Assembly (NCBI RefSeq): GCF_030490285.1
Contig: NZ_CP129884.1
Location: 930,001 to 994,000, forward strand
Length of the DNA stretch: 64,000 nt
DNA from: Methylomonas montana
GTDB lineage: Bacteria; Pseudomonadota; Gammaproteobacteria; Methylococcales; Methylomonadaceae
Reading direction: 5' to 3'
The notes under the pieces are model-generated. The model was not told where the DNA came from and searched no databases. It worked only from the letters and a program-made list of their open reading frames with translations. How positions within the stretch are numbered: position 1 is the first letter of the stretch; each line of letters opens with the position of its first letter. The position numbers were made by a program, and so were the translations under genes. Below, in pieces: positions 9,503 through 18,846 of this stretch.

Positions 9503-9700
9503 TTAATTTGATGCTGCAAGTTGATCTCGCACTTGTTCATACTTGTGCAGAATAATCTCGGCATATGCCAGATCATTAGAATGATCTGAACGAGTGTCTT
9601 CATCAATGGAAGCGTCTGCCAAAATGTTGTTGTGTTTGGCAACCAGCAACTCAAGCGCCTCAATTAAGCAGTTGATTTCAGTCCATTCCAACGTGTTCAT
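9503..9700 (-). CDS. small acidic helical protein, probable antitoxin or immunity partner
   Basis: A 65-residue acidic protein, predicted almost wholly helical (ALELLVAKHNNILADAS, EIILHKYEQVRDQLAASN). Its ATG follows the stop codon of the Tse2-like toxin gene directly (TAAATG), with a GAGAAGAGA ribosome-binding site inside the end of the toxin gene. Size, composition and order (toxin first, small acidic protein second) match the tse2-tsi2 arrangement, although this sequence does not itself resemble Tsi2. The antitoxin role is inferred from context. Confidence 0.6.
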   Translation of the reverse strand: MNTLEWTEINCLIEALELLVAKHNNILADASIDEDTRSDHSNDLAYAEIILHKYEQVRDQLAASN

Positions 9701-10126
9701 TTATCTCTTCTCCCAGCGGCCGCCAAGCTCAATGGCTCGCTCTATAGAAAGCTTTTCGACATTCAAAAATAATTTAAGTTGTTCTACAAATTCTGTCATA
9801 AACATGTCTGATTCTGGACGAATTGTATAGTGGGTTATCCCGGTTTGTGGATCTGTTATATCACGAGTAATGACCAATTTAGCAGGAACAGTCGTTCCAG
9901 CTTTAATCCACCACCAATTAGTCTCAGGCTTGGGCGCTGTGAAAGTTGAAATTCCTCCAGACATGCCTTTGACTTTTGTGAGGCCAGTTGACTCATCCTT
10001 GTACTTCACTACATCTTTGTCGCGGACGTGATCAAGACGCGGTGATGTCGAGTTGCCTCCGCGATAAAGGTCAATGTCGATTTTCATCGCTGCTTCGATG
10101 CGCACAAGATATTTGCTATCCGGCAT
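9701..10126 (-). CDS. Tse2-like toxin (ADP-ribosyltransferase-like fold)
   Basis: The 141-residue protein follows the layout of the type VI effector Tse2: an early IDLYRGG, then GGISTF, WWWIKAGTTVPAKLVITRD, THYTIRPESDM and a final helix. Tse2 of Pseudomonas aeruginosa shows the parallel elements LYR, GGTSVF, GT.IPP.L and THYTIMPAK. Tse2 acts in the cytoplasm and stops growth; its fold is related to ADP-ribosylating toxins. No T6SS gene is in the window, so here it may work as an addiction-type toxin. The ATG at 10126 has GGAG a few bases upstream; a TTG at 10138 is the alternative. The partner gene is immediately downstream. Homology is my own motif comparison. Confidence 0.65.
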   Translation of the reverse strand: MPDSKYLVRIEAAMKIDIDLYRGGNSTSPRLDHVRDKDVVKYKDESTGLTKVKGMSGGISTFTAPKPETNWWWIKAGTTVPAKLVITRDITDPQTGITHYTIRPESDMFMTEFVEQLKLFLNVEKLSIERAIELGGRWEKR

Positions 10127-10157
10127 ACGTCTCTCCAAATTCCGTTGCAGGCTAACG

Positions 10158-10440
10158 AGTTAATAGCTGTTAACCGTATATCTACCACGAAACCTGTGTG
10201 GCATCAATAAATTTATGAACTACTACCAGGGATTTTCACTTCCGTATATCAACCAAACTGCACCGAGGCTATACCGAACCGGACGATTAAAGAATCGAAA
10301 AGCCCGCTGACTTTTTTAGCCACATTCTCTGCTTGGTGGCAATGAGCCGGTCTGCAGTCATTGATCAATGCGCTTTCTGTGGCAGGAATTGGCCGAACTG
10401 AGACCAACTCTTCTAAGCAATTGGTACGCTACGAATAGTC
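10158..10440 (-). repeat. conserved cassette-boundary block, copy B (extended)
   Basis: The first ~85 bp match copy A (TTTCGTGGTAGATATACGG, TTAACAGCTATTAACTC, ending at GTTAGCC on the minus strand). Farther out, similarity continues only with copy C, for example GGCAATGAGCCGGTCTGCAG and GTCATTGATCA with GGAATTGGCCG (plus strand). So B and C share nearly 300 bp. No gene is seen in it. Confidence 0.5.
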
Positions 10441-10445
10441 CAAGC

Positions 10446-12098
10446 TCAACCAAAAAATGCCAGCCGCGCTGCCTGGCGTTCGCCGCCGTCGAAAAAGCGC
10501 AAGGCCCATTGGTCGGTAGAGTCCAGAAATCCAGCCTTGGGATCGATCTTTTTCTGTTTGGCCAGCCAGCTGAGATGGTCGCGAAAATAATAATGATCGA
10601 ACAAACGCACGAATTCGCCGAGATAGACATCGGCGACGGCGGTATCGCCGACGATGAATAATTGGTTTTCGTCGTTGAATCTGGATGAATTGGTACTGAA
10701 GTTGGCCGAACCGGTGACGACCAACGGATTTTCCGAGAGCGGATCGACCAGCAGAATCTTGGTGTGCACATGCACGCCGGAATGGTGCTTGGATTCCGCC
10801 AGTAAGCGGCCCTGCCAGGCTTCCAGAATCGATTGGTCGTCGATGGCGGCGCTGGCCGCCAGTTGGGTGTTGGCTGCGTCGTGCAAGGCCTTGCCGACTA
10901 CGCCATTGGTATTCAGTAATCCCAGCACATGCGCCGGCGCGCCGACCAGCGCGGCTTCCAATTCGTCGTGCATCGCGAACGGTGCGGTAAAACAGATCAG
11001 GCGTTTGCTGGCGGACACCCATTCGGCGCACTCGCTGACCATTTCGGTGGTTTTGCGCGGGCTTAGCACTAACTGAGTACCGGCCGTCGTCGTTGCCGGC
11101 GGTTGCGTTAAACTCATCGCAACTTTGCGCGAATCGGCCCCGGACAGATTCGGGGTTTTCCAGATGGTTTGATGCCAGTCGAAATACTGCTGGGCCAAAC
11201 CGGCATGAATAATGGCGTGGCCGACGTTGGATTGGCCGTATATCGCGCTATCGGTGAAATTGGTGGAGCCGGTCCAGACCGAAACCGGTTTGCGCTGAGC
11301 GTTGCTAAGCACCATGAATTTATTATGGGAGATATTCAACCCGGCGCCGGTGCGGGCCTTGCAGACGCTTTTTAAACCGTATTTTTTGATCTGCGGCGCA
11401 GCGTCGAGTGACGGGCCGTCGCCCTTGCCATCCAACAAGCCGTCGTAAATGATCTCCAGTTTGACCTTGCGCAATTTGGCGCGCTTCAGCGCCTCGAAAA
11501 AGCTGTCTTTTTCGAACTCGTAGAGAAATAAATGCAAACCTTGCTTGGCTTTGGCCGCGTCGATAAAGGCGATCAGCGATTCTTCCAGGCCGCGCGATAG
11601 CCAGCGCCGAGCGTTGGCATCCGTGATCTCGCCGGCCGGCAAATGTGGAAAGCGTCTGGCGAAAGCCTGGCTGGCCGCCGCGCTACGATTGAAATGCACG
11701 GCGTGGCCCTTATTGCCGACCGAATTGGGTTGTTCGCAGATTATTGGTACATCGACGGCCTCGAAAACCTGTAGCGATCCTGGCTGGCCAGTCAATGCAT
11801 GAATGCTGTAGGTGTAGCGGCGGCCAGGTTTAGTGGTGTAATCGCCCCAATGGAATTTCTGGATAGGATGATGCCGAGTGCTGACGCTATCGCCATCGTC
11901 CATTCCCGGCAGTTCGAAGCGCTTTAAACCGCGCAGCCAGACCACTTCGCCATTTTCGTGGTCCTTGCGGCGGATGCCGAAGCCGAGTAAACCCGTGCAA
12001 TACGCTTTGGGGCAGGTAAACGCCAGCAGTACCACGTAAGTGCCGGCGATGGCTCTGACTTGCAAACCGTTAGGGCTGGTTTCGATAGCGCTGCGCAT
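10446..12098 (-). CDS. phospholipase D-like (HKD) domain protein
   Basis: The 550-residue protein contains two HKD-type active-site motifs: HNKFMVLS followed by TGSTNFTDSA near residues 265-290, and HTKILLVDP followed by TGSANFSTNSS near 445-475. PLD-superfamily enzymes act through a phosphohistidine intermediate on phospholipids, nucleic acids or related phosphodiesters. The region before residue 150 looks like an extra N-terminal domain. No signal peptide is evident, so it may be cytoplasmic or an effector. The ATG at 12098 is chosen because AGGAGGC precedes it; the longer frame to 12359 lacks this support. The gene stands alone between cassette 2 and a divergent exported protein. Confidence 0.8.
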   Translation of the reverse strand: MRSAIETSPNGLQVRAIAGTYVVLLAFTCPKAYCTGLLGFGIRRKDHENGEVVWLRGLKRFELPGMDDGDSVSTRHHPIQKFHWGDYTTKPGRRYTYSIHALTGQPGSLQVFEAVDVPIICEQPNSVGNKGHAVHFNRSAAASQAFARRFPHLPAGEITDANARRWLSRGLEESLIAFIDAAKAKQGLHLFLYEFEKDSFFEALKRAKLRKVKLEIIYDGLLDGKGDGPSLDAAPQIKKYGLKSVCKARTGAGLNISHNKFMVLSNAQRKPVSVWTGSTNFTDSAIYGQSNVGHAIIHAGLAQQYFDWHQTIWKTPNLSGADSRKVAMSLTQPPATTTAGTQLVLSPRKTTEMVSECAEWVSASKRLICFTAPFAMHDELEAALVGAPAHVLGLLNTNGVVGKALHDAANTQLAASAAIDDQSILEAWQGRLLAESKHHSGVHVHTKILLVDPLSENPLVVTGSANFSTNSSRFNDENQLFIVGDTAVADVYLGEFVRLFDHYYFRDHLSWLAKQKKIDPKAGFLDSTDQWALRFFDGGERQAARLAFFG

Positions 12099-12390
12099 GG
12101 CCGCCTCCTGGGTCGGAGAGATTGATGAGCGGATTATGTTACGGTTGTCCGCACAAACAAAGTGTTTGTTTTTATCTTGCCGACTTCTGCATCGGGAGCG
12201 CCGCCGGCTGGCTGTTCTTGTCTTGTTGCCCGATTTTCCAACAACCGGCACAGAGTCGATTTTCCAGCTATATTTGCGTAATCGCCAGTATTGGGACGTT
12301 AGATAAAGCTGGCCAGGGCCAGGCTCTAGCCAACAGTAAACCAGGCTGGCGCCGGCCATTGACGAATCAATTCACAAGAGGACGATCAAC

Positions 12391-13869
12391 ATGCATAAAC
12401 AATATTGGCTTTGCTTGATGGCCTTGCATTGGGCGCCCGGCGCGGTTGCGGACTACAAAAACGATATTGGCTATGCGGCGCTGCAAACGCTATTGGGGGC
12501 AAATACGCCGACCGGGGATGGCGTGAATGTCGTTCAAGCCGAGGCTTCGCTGGCTGCGATAGACAAACCAACTGTTTATGCGCCGAATATTGCCGACACG
12601 CAATTTAGCGGTAAGACTTTTTATTTTCCCGGTACGCCCAGTGCTTTGGTATCGTCACATGCCACCAGTGTCGGTTGGCGTTTTTACGGTAACGAGGGTA
12701 TCGCGCCTGGCATCAAGCGCATTGCCAGCTATGACGCCAATGAGTGGTTACAGAGTCTGGTCCCTTCTAAAACTCAAGTGGCCTTGCCGCCTGTCAATGC
12801 CAGCCGAATTGCCAATCATAGCTGGATTGCAGGCGGTGAACCTGCGGACGCAGCCGGTCTTGTCCTGCGCTTGGTCGATAGGCAAGTTCAGCATAACGAG
12901 TTTATTCAAGTGGTCGGTATGAACAATAACGTTAGCAACGCGCCATTAATGGGCAGCGCTTACAATGTAATTGCGGTCGGACGCACCGACGGCTTGCAGG
13001 ATCGCGGTTCGGATGCGGTAGACGCGGTTTATGCCGCGGGACGGACGCGTCCGGATTTGGTCGCGCCGCAGACCACCACCAGTGCGGCGACGCCGATAGT
13101 CGCCGCGGCGGCCGCGCTGTTGGTCGAGACCGGGCATAAGGCCGCCTTGGCTGTTTCGAATGGTTCGATTAACATTGACGGCGTTGGAACAGTGTATAAC
13201 GGCGAACGCGCCGAGACTGTCAAGGCGGCATTGATGGCCGGGGCGGACCGGATCACCGACAATACTTCCACCACTGCCAATATCGCTGATTACCGTGCGG
13301 GTAGCCATCAAACCGTCAACGGGCTGGACGACCGTTTCGGCGCCGGTCAATTGAATATCTTGCAGAGTTATCAGATCATCGCCGCCGGCGAGCAAGATAG
13401 CCTGGAAGACGACAGCGGTGCCGGCGATATAACCGCGGCCGGATTCGATTACGATGGGGCGTTCGGCGGTCTGGACAGTAACATTACGGCCACCTATAAA
13501 ATCACCGCGTTGGCAGACTTGAATTTGACGGCGTCCTTGGTGTGGAATCTTGGTGTGTCGAACGACAGCAGTTTAGTGACTAGCTTGCATGACCTGGATC
13601 TGGAATTGTTCGATACCACCGCCCAAACCAGTACGGCCTTCTCGGCGAGCAAGGTCGATAACAGCGAAAACCTTTGGGTGAATTTGGCGATGGGTCATCA
13701 CTACCAATTGTCGGTGAAGTCCGGCGAAGCGAATCCTTTTGCTTGGGATTACGCTTTGGCGTGGCATATGAAACCTCTGCAAACCGCGCCGGTGCCGCTG
13801 CCCAGTGCGTTTTATTTGTTCGTCGGCGCCATCGGTAGTCTGGGTTGGCTAAGCCGCCGTAAAGCCTGA
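12391..13869 (+). CDS. subtilase-like exported protein with degenerate active site and VPLPSA sorting tail
   Basis: The 492-residue protein has a signal peptide (ends near GAVAD) and S8-peptidase-like elements. GDGVNVVQAEA stands where the catalytic Asp strand is expected, SSHATSVGWRFYG resembles the His motif, and TTSAATPIVAAAAALL resembles the Ser helix. The Asp appears replaced, so activity is doubtful. The C-terminus is VPLPSAFYLFVGAIG followed by a short loop and SRRKA, a PEP-CTERM-like sorting signal (motif, TM helix, basic end) recognised by exosortase-type systems. It has a RBS (GAGGACGATC) before the ATG. The convergent autotransporter lies 90 bp downstream. Function unknown; it may be a surface protein or a processed pseudoenzyme. 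Confidence 0.7.
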   Translation: MHKQYWLCLMALHWAPGAVADYKNDIGYAALQTLLGANTPTGDGVNVVQAEASLAAIDKPTVYAPNIADTQFSGKTFYFPGTPSALVSSHATSVGWRFYGNEGIAPGIKRIASYDANEWLQSLVPSKTQVALPPVNASRIANHSWIAGGEPADAAGLVLRLVDRQVQHNEFIQVVGMNNNVSNAPLMGSAYNVIAVGRTDGLQDRGSDAVDAVYAAGRTRPDLVAPQTTTSAATPIVAAAAALLVETGHKAALAVSNGSINIDGVGTVYNGERAETVKAALMAGADRITDNTSTTANIADYRAGSHQTVNGLDDRFGAGQLNILQSYQIIAAGEQDSLEDDSGAGDITAAGFDYDGAFGGLDSNITATYKITALADLNLTASLVWNLGVSNDSSLVTSLHDLDLELFDTTAQTSTAFSASKVDNSENLWVNLAMGHHYQLSVKSGEANPFAWDYALAWHMKPLQTAPVPLPSAFYLFVGAIGSLGWLSRRKA

Positions 13870-13961
13870 AAAATATCCCCGCTTTTGCCCGATATCCGGC
13901 TGGTAGGGGTAGGTGTCGATTCGCGGATTTCTTCTCCGCCAGGCGCTTGGTTTGGGACTAT

Positions 13962-16900
13962 TCAGAACGACATGCGTATTCCAACCTCCACGATATGATC
14001 GGATATATAGGATTGCCCGATGCGGGTTTCGTAACGTATGAATCCGTTCCCGCCGTTGGCTAGGACCGCGCTCACGGAACCTCCCAGGTTGAGGTAATCG
14101 CGATCGGGGTTGCCGGTCTGGACCGCGAAATTGCCTAGACCGGGCGCGGCTTGAGATAAACGCATGGCAATGGCGCGATTGTCGTTCAGATATTGGTGTT
14201 CCCATTCGGCTCGTAGCGCGGGCGTGACGACGCCCCACGATGTACTGATGGCGTAACTGATTTGGGCGCCCAGGTTGCCGATGAAGGAATGATTGGTCTG
14301 CGCGCCGGTCGTCACGTCGAAGCCGTTTCCGCCCTGTTCCCGATACTCGCCGATATGCATGCCAAGATATTCCAAGCGTAGATAAGGACCGATCGTCCAT
14401 CCCTGCCAACTTAAATCCTTGCCGCTACTCAGCGCGACGCTATATTGATGGCCGCTGGGCTTGGCGTCGGATTGACCATTGAATCCGGCATAACCGTACT
14501 GGCGATTAAACGAATATTCGTTGCTGCCATAATTGGCCATCCAATCCACATAGAAATCCTCGGGCAAAAAATAGCTGCCATAAAACGCCCCCATATAAGT
14601 ATCGCTGTCCATATGACCGGCGGATTCGTCGTATTGCGCCGACGAGCCGGCGTAATTGAACGCCAAACCGGTCACCAAGCGATCGTTGACGCGATAATCG
14701 GCACCGACGGTGGCAGTATAGGCTTGGGAGTTGAAACCGCGATCCCAACTGCTAGTGCGCTGATCGCCGAAGTTGAAGCGGGTCTGTACGAAAAAACCTA
14801 GCGGGTTATCCCGGAACAGTTCGTTGTCGTCGCCGGCCGCGCCGCCGATCCCGTTAACGCCGAACGCGCGCGCCAACTGGTCGGCGGACATCTGCAATCC
14901 ATTGAAATTAATCGATAAGGGCGCACTCCCGCTGCCATGACGCAAATTGGCCAGTCTTGAGAAGACAGAATCCATTCGGGTTGCGCTGAATTTGATCGGG
15001 CCGGCCATTTGTCCGGGAACTTGATCGGGCGTTAACGAAGCCACCGCCAGCCTTTGCTGGGCGGGGCTCAGTCCCTGGAGTTGCAGGCAGCGAGTCGCCA
15101 GGATGCCGGTGGGGGCGGTGCAGGCTTCGGCCAAAGCCGCCCCGAAATTTTGTTGATTCGGCGTTAAAGCCGTATCGCCGGTCACTTCGCTGCCAAAAGG
15201 CACCAGACTCCAAGGCAGTAACTGTCCGCCGCCCGTTCCAAAGCGTCTGATGCTACCCAGCAAGTATTGGTTGCCCGCTAATGTCGGGTCGAAGTAGACG
15301 TTGTAATCGCTGTTGATATTGCTCAGCTGACCGAGGCCGTCCGCCAGAATAATCCGGCCGGCGTAAAGGGCGGCGCCAGGGGGGGTATTGCCATCGACCA
15401 GTTTGAGGAAATTGCCGCTGTTAAGCGTCATGGAACCCCAGGCGAAATTATTGGCTGGAACGGTAGCGGTAATGCCTTGATCCGCACTAGCAAGCCCCAT
15501 GGTATGGTGGGTGCCGGTTAGACCGCTAAAAATTAAGTCGGCATTTGCGGTGTTCCACAGCATATTTTCATTGCTGGCATTATTGAAATCTCCGGCGACG
15601 ATGAACTGGTCTCCGGTTCCGCCGACTAGATAACCCGTAGAGCCGACACTGAGGTTGTTGAACTGGTTCGTAGACGGATCGCTGATATACGCGCCATTGT
15701 TAGCGAAAGCGCCCGTATATTGAACCGAGGTGTCCGTCACCTTAAAAATGCCTTCGTTTGTCACCGCGCCAGCGATGGTGCGTGTCCCGGCGCCGCTAAT
15801 ATTGACCGTGCCCTGGTTAAGAATGGAATTGGCAGCCAGACGCACCGCGGAAAAGTTGAGTGTTGCGTTGTTATGTACGGTCAGCTGGTTAACAGCCGTC
15901 AAACTCCCGGTATGCAGATTGAGCGTTGCGGCCCCGCTGCCGCCGCCCAGGACTAGATTATTAACGGTGGCATCCAAGGCCGGGCCATCCACGGTTATCG
16001 CATTGGCATTGGGCCGAATAACCGTCGGAAACAATGCGTTTGGCGTAAAACCAAACCCGGAATCCCAGTTGGCTGCGCTGTCCCAGTCGCGGGAACTAGT
16101 CGTAGGATCCCAGCTTAAGGTACCGGTTGGGGTGGCTAAAAAACCATGGATGTTGCCATCAATGGAGGCTTCGCCGACGATTTGGCCCAAGTTATTGATG
16201 CCAAACGCTTGATTGAGATTGAACGGCGAGGACGAGAATACCGCAAGGTCGTTCAGATCGAATGCCTGGCTCCAGCCGCCATTGGCCGTCGGGTACCAGA
16301 CGATCGCGGTATTGCCTTCGTTCCGCTGTCCGACCACTTGACCGTCGTTGTTCAGGGCATAGGCTTCGCCGCCCGCTAAACTGACCAAGCTGCCATCGGG
16401 CAATCTGACGAAGGCATCGCCATCGTTGATAAAGACCACTTGGCCGCGGTCGTTCAGGGCGGTCGGCCATGTGCCCGATAATGCGGGGATAGGATTCGTA
16501 TTAGGCAGCAAGTAAACGTCTTGACCAACCGTCAACAATACCTGGTTTGCGTTGTTGATGGCTACGCCGCCGCTCCCGCTACCCGCGAGGTAGGATACCG
16601 TCTGCTGCCCGCTAACGGGATCTTGCCGCCAGATAAAGGCTTGATTGGTCGTTAGATTAGTTCCCACCACTTGACCGATATTGACAATGCCGGCGCCATT
16701 GGTTTGGTCATTGCCAAATACAGTAAGAGAATTCCTGGCAAACGTGCCTTCTCTCCATAAGACCGCGTGAAGTTGATTCGTCGTGAGGTCGATGGCATTA
16801 CCTAATACTTGTCCCTGATTATTGATTTTGATGACGGACGTCGAGTTGAAGTTGGGATGGTCGGCGCCCAGGGCAATCGTACCGAGATCGAGAGGCGATG

Positions 16901-17183
16901 CCGTTGAACTGCCCGAATGCCAAGTCCAGATCACAGCGTTACGGGTATTTTTCGTGTTATTGGAGGCGGCGCTGGCCGGCGGTTCGAACGTATCGGAAAA
17001 TCCGACAATCTGTCCGCTATCGTTGATGGATTGGGCGTGAGCGGACGGATTTCCAGATAGCGGCGAAAGGTCGGTTATTTGATACGACAGCTCTGCGGAC
17101 GAGGGGGTTACCGTTGCTGCAAGTATCAGGCCGGCGCCGGCCATCAAGTTATCGACCTGGCGGAATGATAATTTCAGGCTCAT
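13962..17183 (-). CDS. autotransporter with HAF-repeat passenger
   Basis: The 1073-residue protein has a signal peptide (ends near PSSAELS). The N-terminal 350 residues carry repeats with the pattern xINxxGQIVG (SINDSGQIVGFS, KINNQGQVLGNA, ALNNDGQVVGQ, GINNLGQIVGEA), the extracellular HAF repeat. A beta-helix-like linker region follows, then a C-terminal type V autotransporter barrel of about 280 residues ending in a terminal Phe (VGIRMSF), the usual BAM signal. The protein is expected to display its passenger on the cell surface. The start at 17183 has GGAGGT upstream. It stands alone, convergent with the subtilase-like gene. Confidence 0.88.
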   Translation of the reverse strand: MSLKLSFRQVDNLMAGAGLILAATVTPSSAELSYQITDLSPLSGNPSAHAQSINDSGQIVGFSDTFEPPASAASNNTKNTRNAVIWTWHSGSSTASPLDLGTIALGADHPNFNSTSVIKINNQGQVLGNAIDLTTNQLHAVLWREGTFARNSLTVFGNDQTNGAGIVNIGQVVGTNLTTNQAFIWRQDPVSGQQTVSYLAGSGSGGVAINNANQVLLTVGQDVYLLPNTNPIPALSGTWPTALNDRGQVVFINDGDAFVRLPDGSLVSLAGGEAYALNNDGQVVGQRNEGNTAIVWYPTANGGWSQAFDLNDLAVFSSSPFNLNQAFGINNLGQIVGEASIDGNIHGFLATPTGTLSWDPTTSSRDWDSAANWDSGFGFTPNALFPTVIRPNANAITVDGPALDATVNNLVLGGGSGAATLNLHTGSLTAVNQLTVHNNATLNFSAVRLAANSILNQGTVNISGAGTRTIAGAVTNEGIFKVTDTSVQYTGAFANNGAYISDPSTNQFNNLSVGSTGYLVGGTGDQFIVAGDFNNASNENMLWNTANADLIFSGLTGTHHTMGLASADQGITATVPANNFAWGSMTLNSGNFLKLVDGNTPPGAALYAGRIILADGLGQLSNINSDYNVYFDPTLAGNQYLLGSIRRFGTGGGQLLPWSLVPFGSEVTGDTALTPNQQNFGAALAEACTAPTGILATRCLQLQGLSPAQQRLAVASLTPDQVPGQMAGPIKFSATRMDSVFSRLANLRHGSGSAPLSINFNGLQMSADQLARAFGVNGIGGAAGDDNELFRDNPLGFFVQTRFNFGDQRTSSWDRGFNSQAYTATVGADYRVNDRLVTGLAFNYAGSSAQYDESAGHMDSDTYMGAFYGSYFLPEDFYVDWMANYGSNEYSFNRQYGYAGFNGQSDAKPSGHQYSVALSSGKDLSWQGWTIGPYLRLEYLGMHIGEYREQGGNGFDVTTGAQTNHSFIGNLGAQISYAISTSWGVVTPALRAEWEHQYLNDNRAIAMRLSQAAPGLGNFAVQTGNPDRDYLNLGGSVSAVLANGGNGFIRYETRIGQSYISDHIVEVGIRMSF

Positions 17184-17687
17184 GGCTCGGTACCTCCGAT
17201 TGCAGTGGCGGGTCAGGTTTTACACTAATTACCAAACTGGCGTATTTCGTTCGGCATTTATCGGATGGGATGGCGGCACGCCCGAACCTATTCTTTTGGT
17301 AACTGCTTGCCGGCGAATATGCAATCGGGATGGAAATCGGCTCGGTCTTGCAAAAAGATCGAAACGGTTCTCCTGGTTGCCAAAGTGCCATCATACGGCA
17401 AATCACCTATATTGCGAGCTATATCACATAAATTATAGGGTATTTTGCGAATTAGTTCTCGTGTAGCACACTGTCTTTTAAGCGAATTTTATTGTGGCCC
17501 GTATTTTGCATTACTGATAATGGTTCCTGGAGAGGGAATCGGTTCCCGATGGCGATCATGCCGAAGCTTAAGTTGCGAAGGGGGCGCCATTTAGAAGGCA
17601 ATTAGTCTCGAGTATCGGGCTCCGAGCGGGGGGGATGACGAGCTCAGCAATTGCTTTTCCGCAAATTGTTTACAAGGAAATCTATAC
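17184..17687. other. divergent intergenic region, no gene seen
   Basis: About 500 bp between the autotransporter (minus) and the sorting-tail protein (plus). It is AT-rich around 17400-17520 and probably holds both promoters; no distinct operator was recognised. Confidence 0.4.
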
Positions 17688-18734
17688 ATGAAACATGTTA
17701 AAAAAGCGGTTGCGCAAATTTTGACCGGTACTGCGTTGGCCTTGACGGCATCGCATGCAAGTGCGATTAGCGTGACCAACGCCACGCAAACGTTTAACTC
17801 AGCGCAAACGATTACCAACGGCGCCGGCACCAATGCCATTGGTACCGCGCTAGACAATGGCGGTGGCTTTGACAGTGCCGGTCGGGCGATTGCGACAGGC
17901 ACTATTTTGACTGCGGGCGCTAGTCAGGCCGGTGTTTATCATAATGCCACCACCGTTAAGTCCTGGGCCGATATGGCGATCGACCTGGGTTGGATGCACA
18001 ATGCCAATTGGGTGCAAGTCAATATCACCGATACTGGTAGCTACCGGATTAAATCGGAAATCATTGGTTTTCGTAATGTAGCCGGGTTGGCCGACTCATC
18101 GAATGCAACCTCTACAACGACTTATTCTGCCATGGTGCAGGATAAAACCATTCATCCTGCTTTCAGCGTCTGGTCATTGGCCGGGAGTGCCTTTACCGGC
18201 GCGACCTCAAGCAACAATCCAATTACCGTGCAAAGCCCGCTCGCCTATGGATACACCACAGGCGGCAACAACAACACCATGGGGTTTAACCAGGTGGCGG
18301 CGCCTAACGGTACCAATAACGCCACATTTCTCGCGACTGGCGGCGTCAATGGTTTTGTTGGTTATTCCAACTCCGGTTTCAGTGGTTGGCGCAACGGTAA
18401 CGGCGATTTAGTCGGCTCCGGTTCGTCGGGTTCTTCTGCCGGAACTAATGCGGACGGCTTTCTCTATACCGATTTAACCGTCAATCTGGGCGCGGGCAGT
18501 TACCTGATCGCTATCGGCGGCAGTTGTGTGGATTTAGTCGATTGCGGCCCCTATCAAACCAAAACGGTCACCACGCTGGCAACTGGCGCGACCACCGTGT
18601 CTAAAGCTTACGGTACCGGTTGGCACGAATTGACGGTTACTGCGGTGCCCGTCCCTGGCGCGGTATGGCTATTTGCGAGTGCAATGGCTGGGATGATCGG
18701 TTTTGGCCGTCGCAAACCGGCACTTGCCGTTTAA
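17688..18734 (+). CDS. exported protein with PEP-CTERM-like (VPVPGAVWLF) sorting tail
   Basis: The 348-residue protein has a signal peptide (cleavage near SHASA). A Gly/Ser/Thr/Asn-rich beta-type body follows, and its C-terminus has VPVPGAVWLFASAMAGMIG then FGRRKPALAV. This matches the tripartite PEP-CTERM-type signal (VPxPxAxWLF, TM helix, Arg cluster) used for exosortase-dependent surface anchoring or release. Two cysteines (GGSCVDLVDCGPY near residue 285) may form a disulfide. The body matches no family I know. A terminator follows directly. No exosortase gene is in the window. Confidence 0.75.
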   Translation: MKHVKKAVAQILTGTALALTASHASAISVTNATQTFNSAQTITNGAGTNAIGTALDNGGGFDSAGRAIATGTILTAGASQAGVYHNATTVKSWADMAIDLGWMHNANWVQVNITDTGSYRIKSEIIGFRNVAGLADSSNATSTTTYSAMVQDKTIHPAFSVWSLAGSAFTGATSSNNPITVQSPLAYGYTTGGNNNTMGFNQVAAPNGTNNATFLATGGVNGFVGYSNSGFSGWRNGNGDLVGSGSSGSSAGTNADGFLYTDLTVNLGAGSYLIAIGGSCVDLVDCGPYQTKTVTTLATGATTVSKAYGTGWHELTVTAVPVPGAVWLFASAMAGMIGFGRRKPALAV

Positions 18735-18756
18735 TTTCAAGTTAATTTGAATAGCG

Positions 18757-18781
18757 GGGCGAAGTGTCCACTTCGCCTTTC
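18757..18781 (+). terminator. Rho-independent terminator after the sorting-tail gene
   Basis: Stem GGCGAAGTG / CACTTCGCC with a very short loop, followed by TTTC. It sits 22 bp after the stop codon at 18734. Confidence 0.6.
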
Positions 18782-18846
18782 AATCTGTGCCGCAAGGCTG
18801 GATTTGTAGGCTGCTCAATCATTTTGATGTAGCCATATCGACGGCA

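Larger units (their letters stand above)
9479..10157 (-). mobile_element. gene-cassette-like unit 2 (Tse2-like toxin and partner)
   Basis: The two-gene unit is bracketed by GTTAGCC (minus strand, 10157-10151) and GGCTAAC (9485-9479), complementary 7-mers of the integron RYYYAAC/GTTRRRY type. The conserved boundary block B ends exactly at the upstream GTT. No integrase gene is seen. This could be a captured integron cassette, or another site-specific insertion. Confidence 0.4.
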
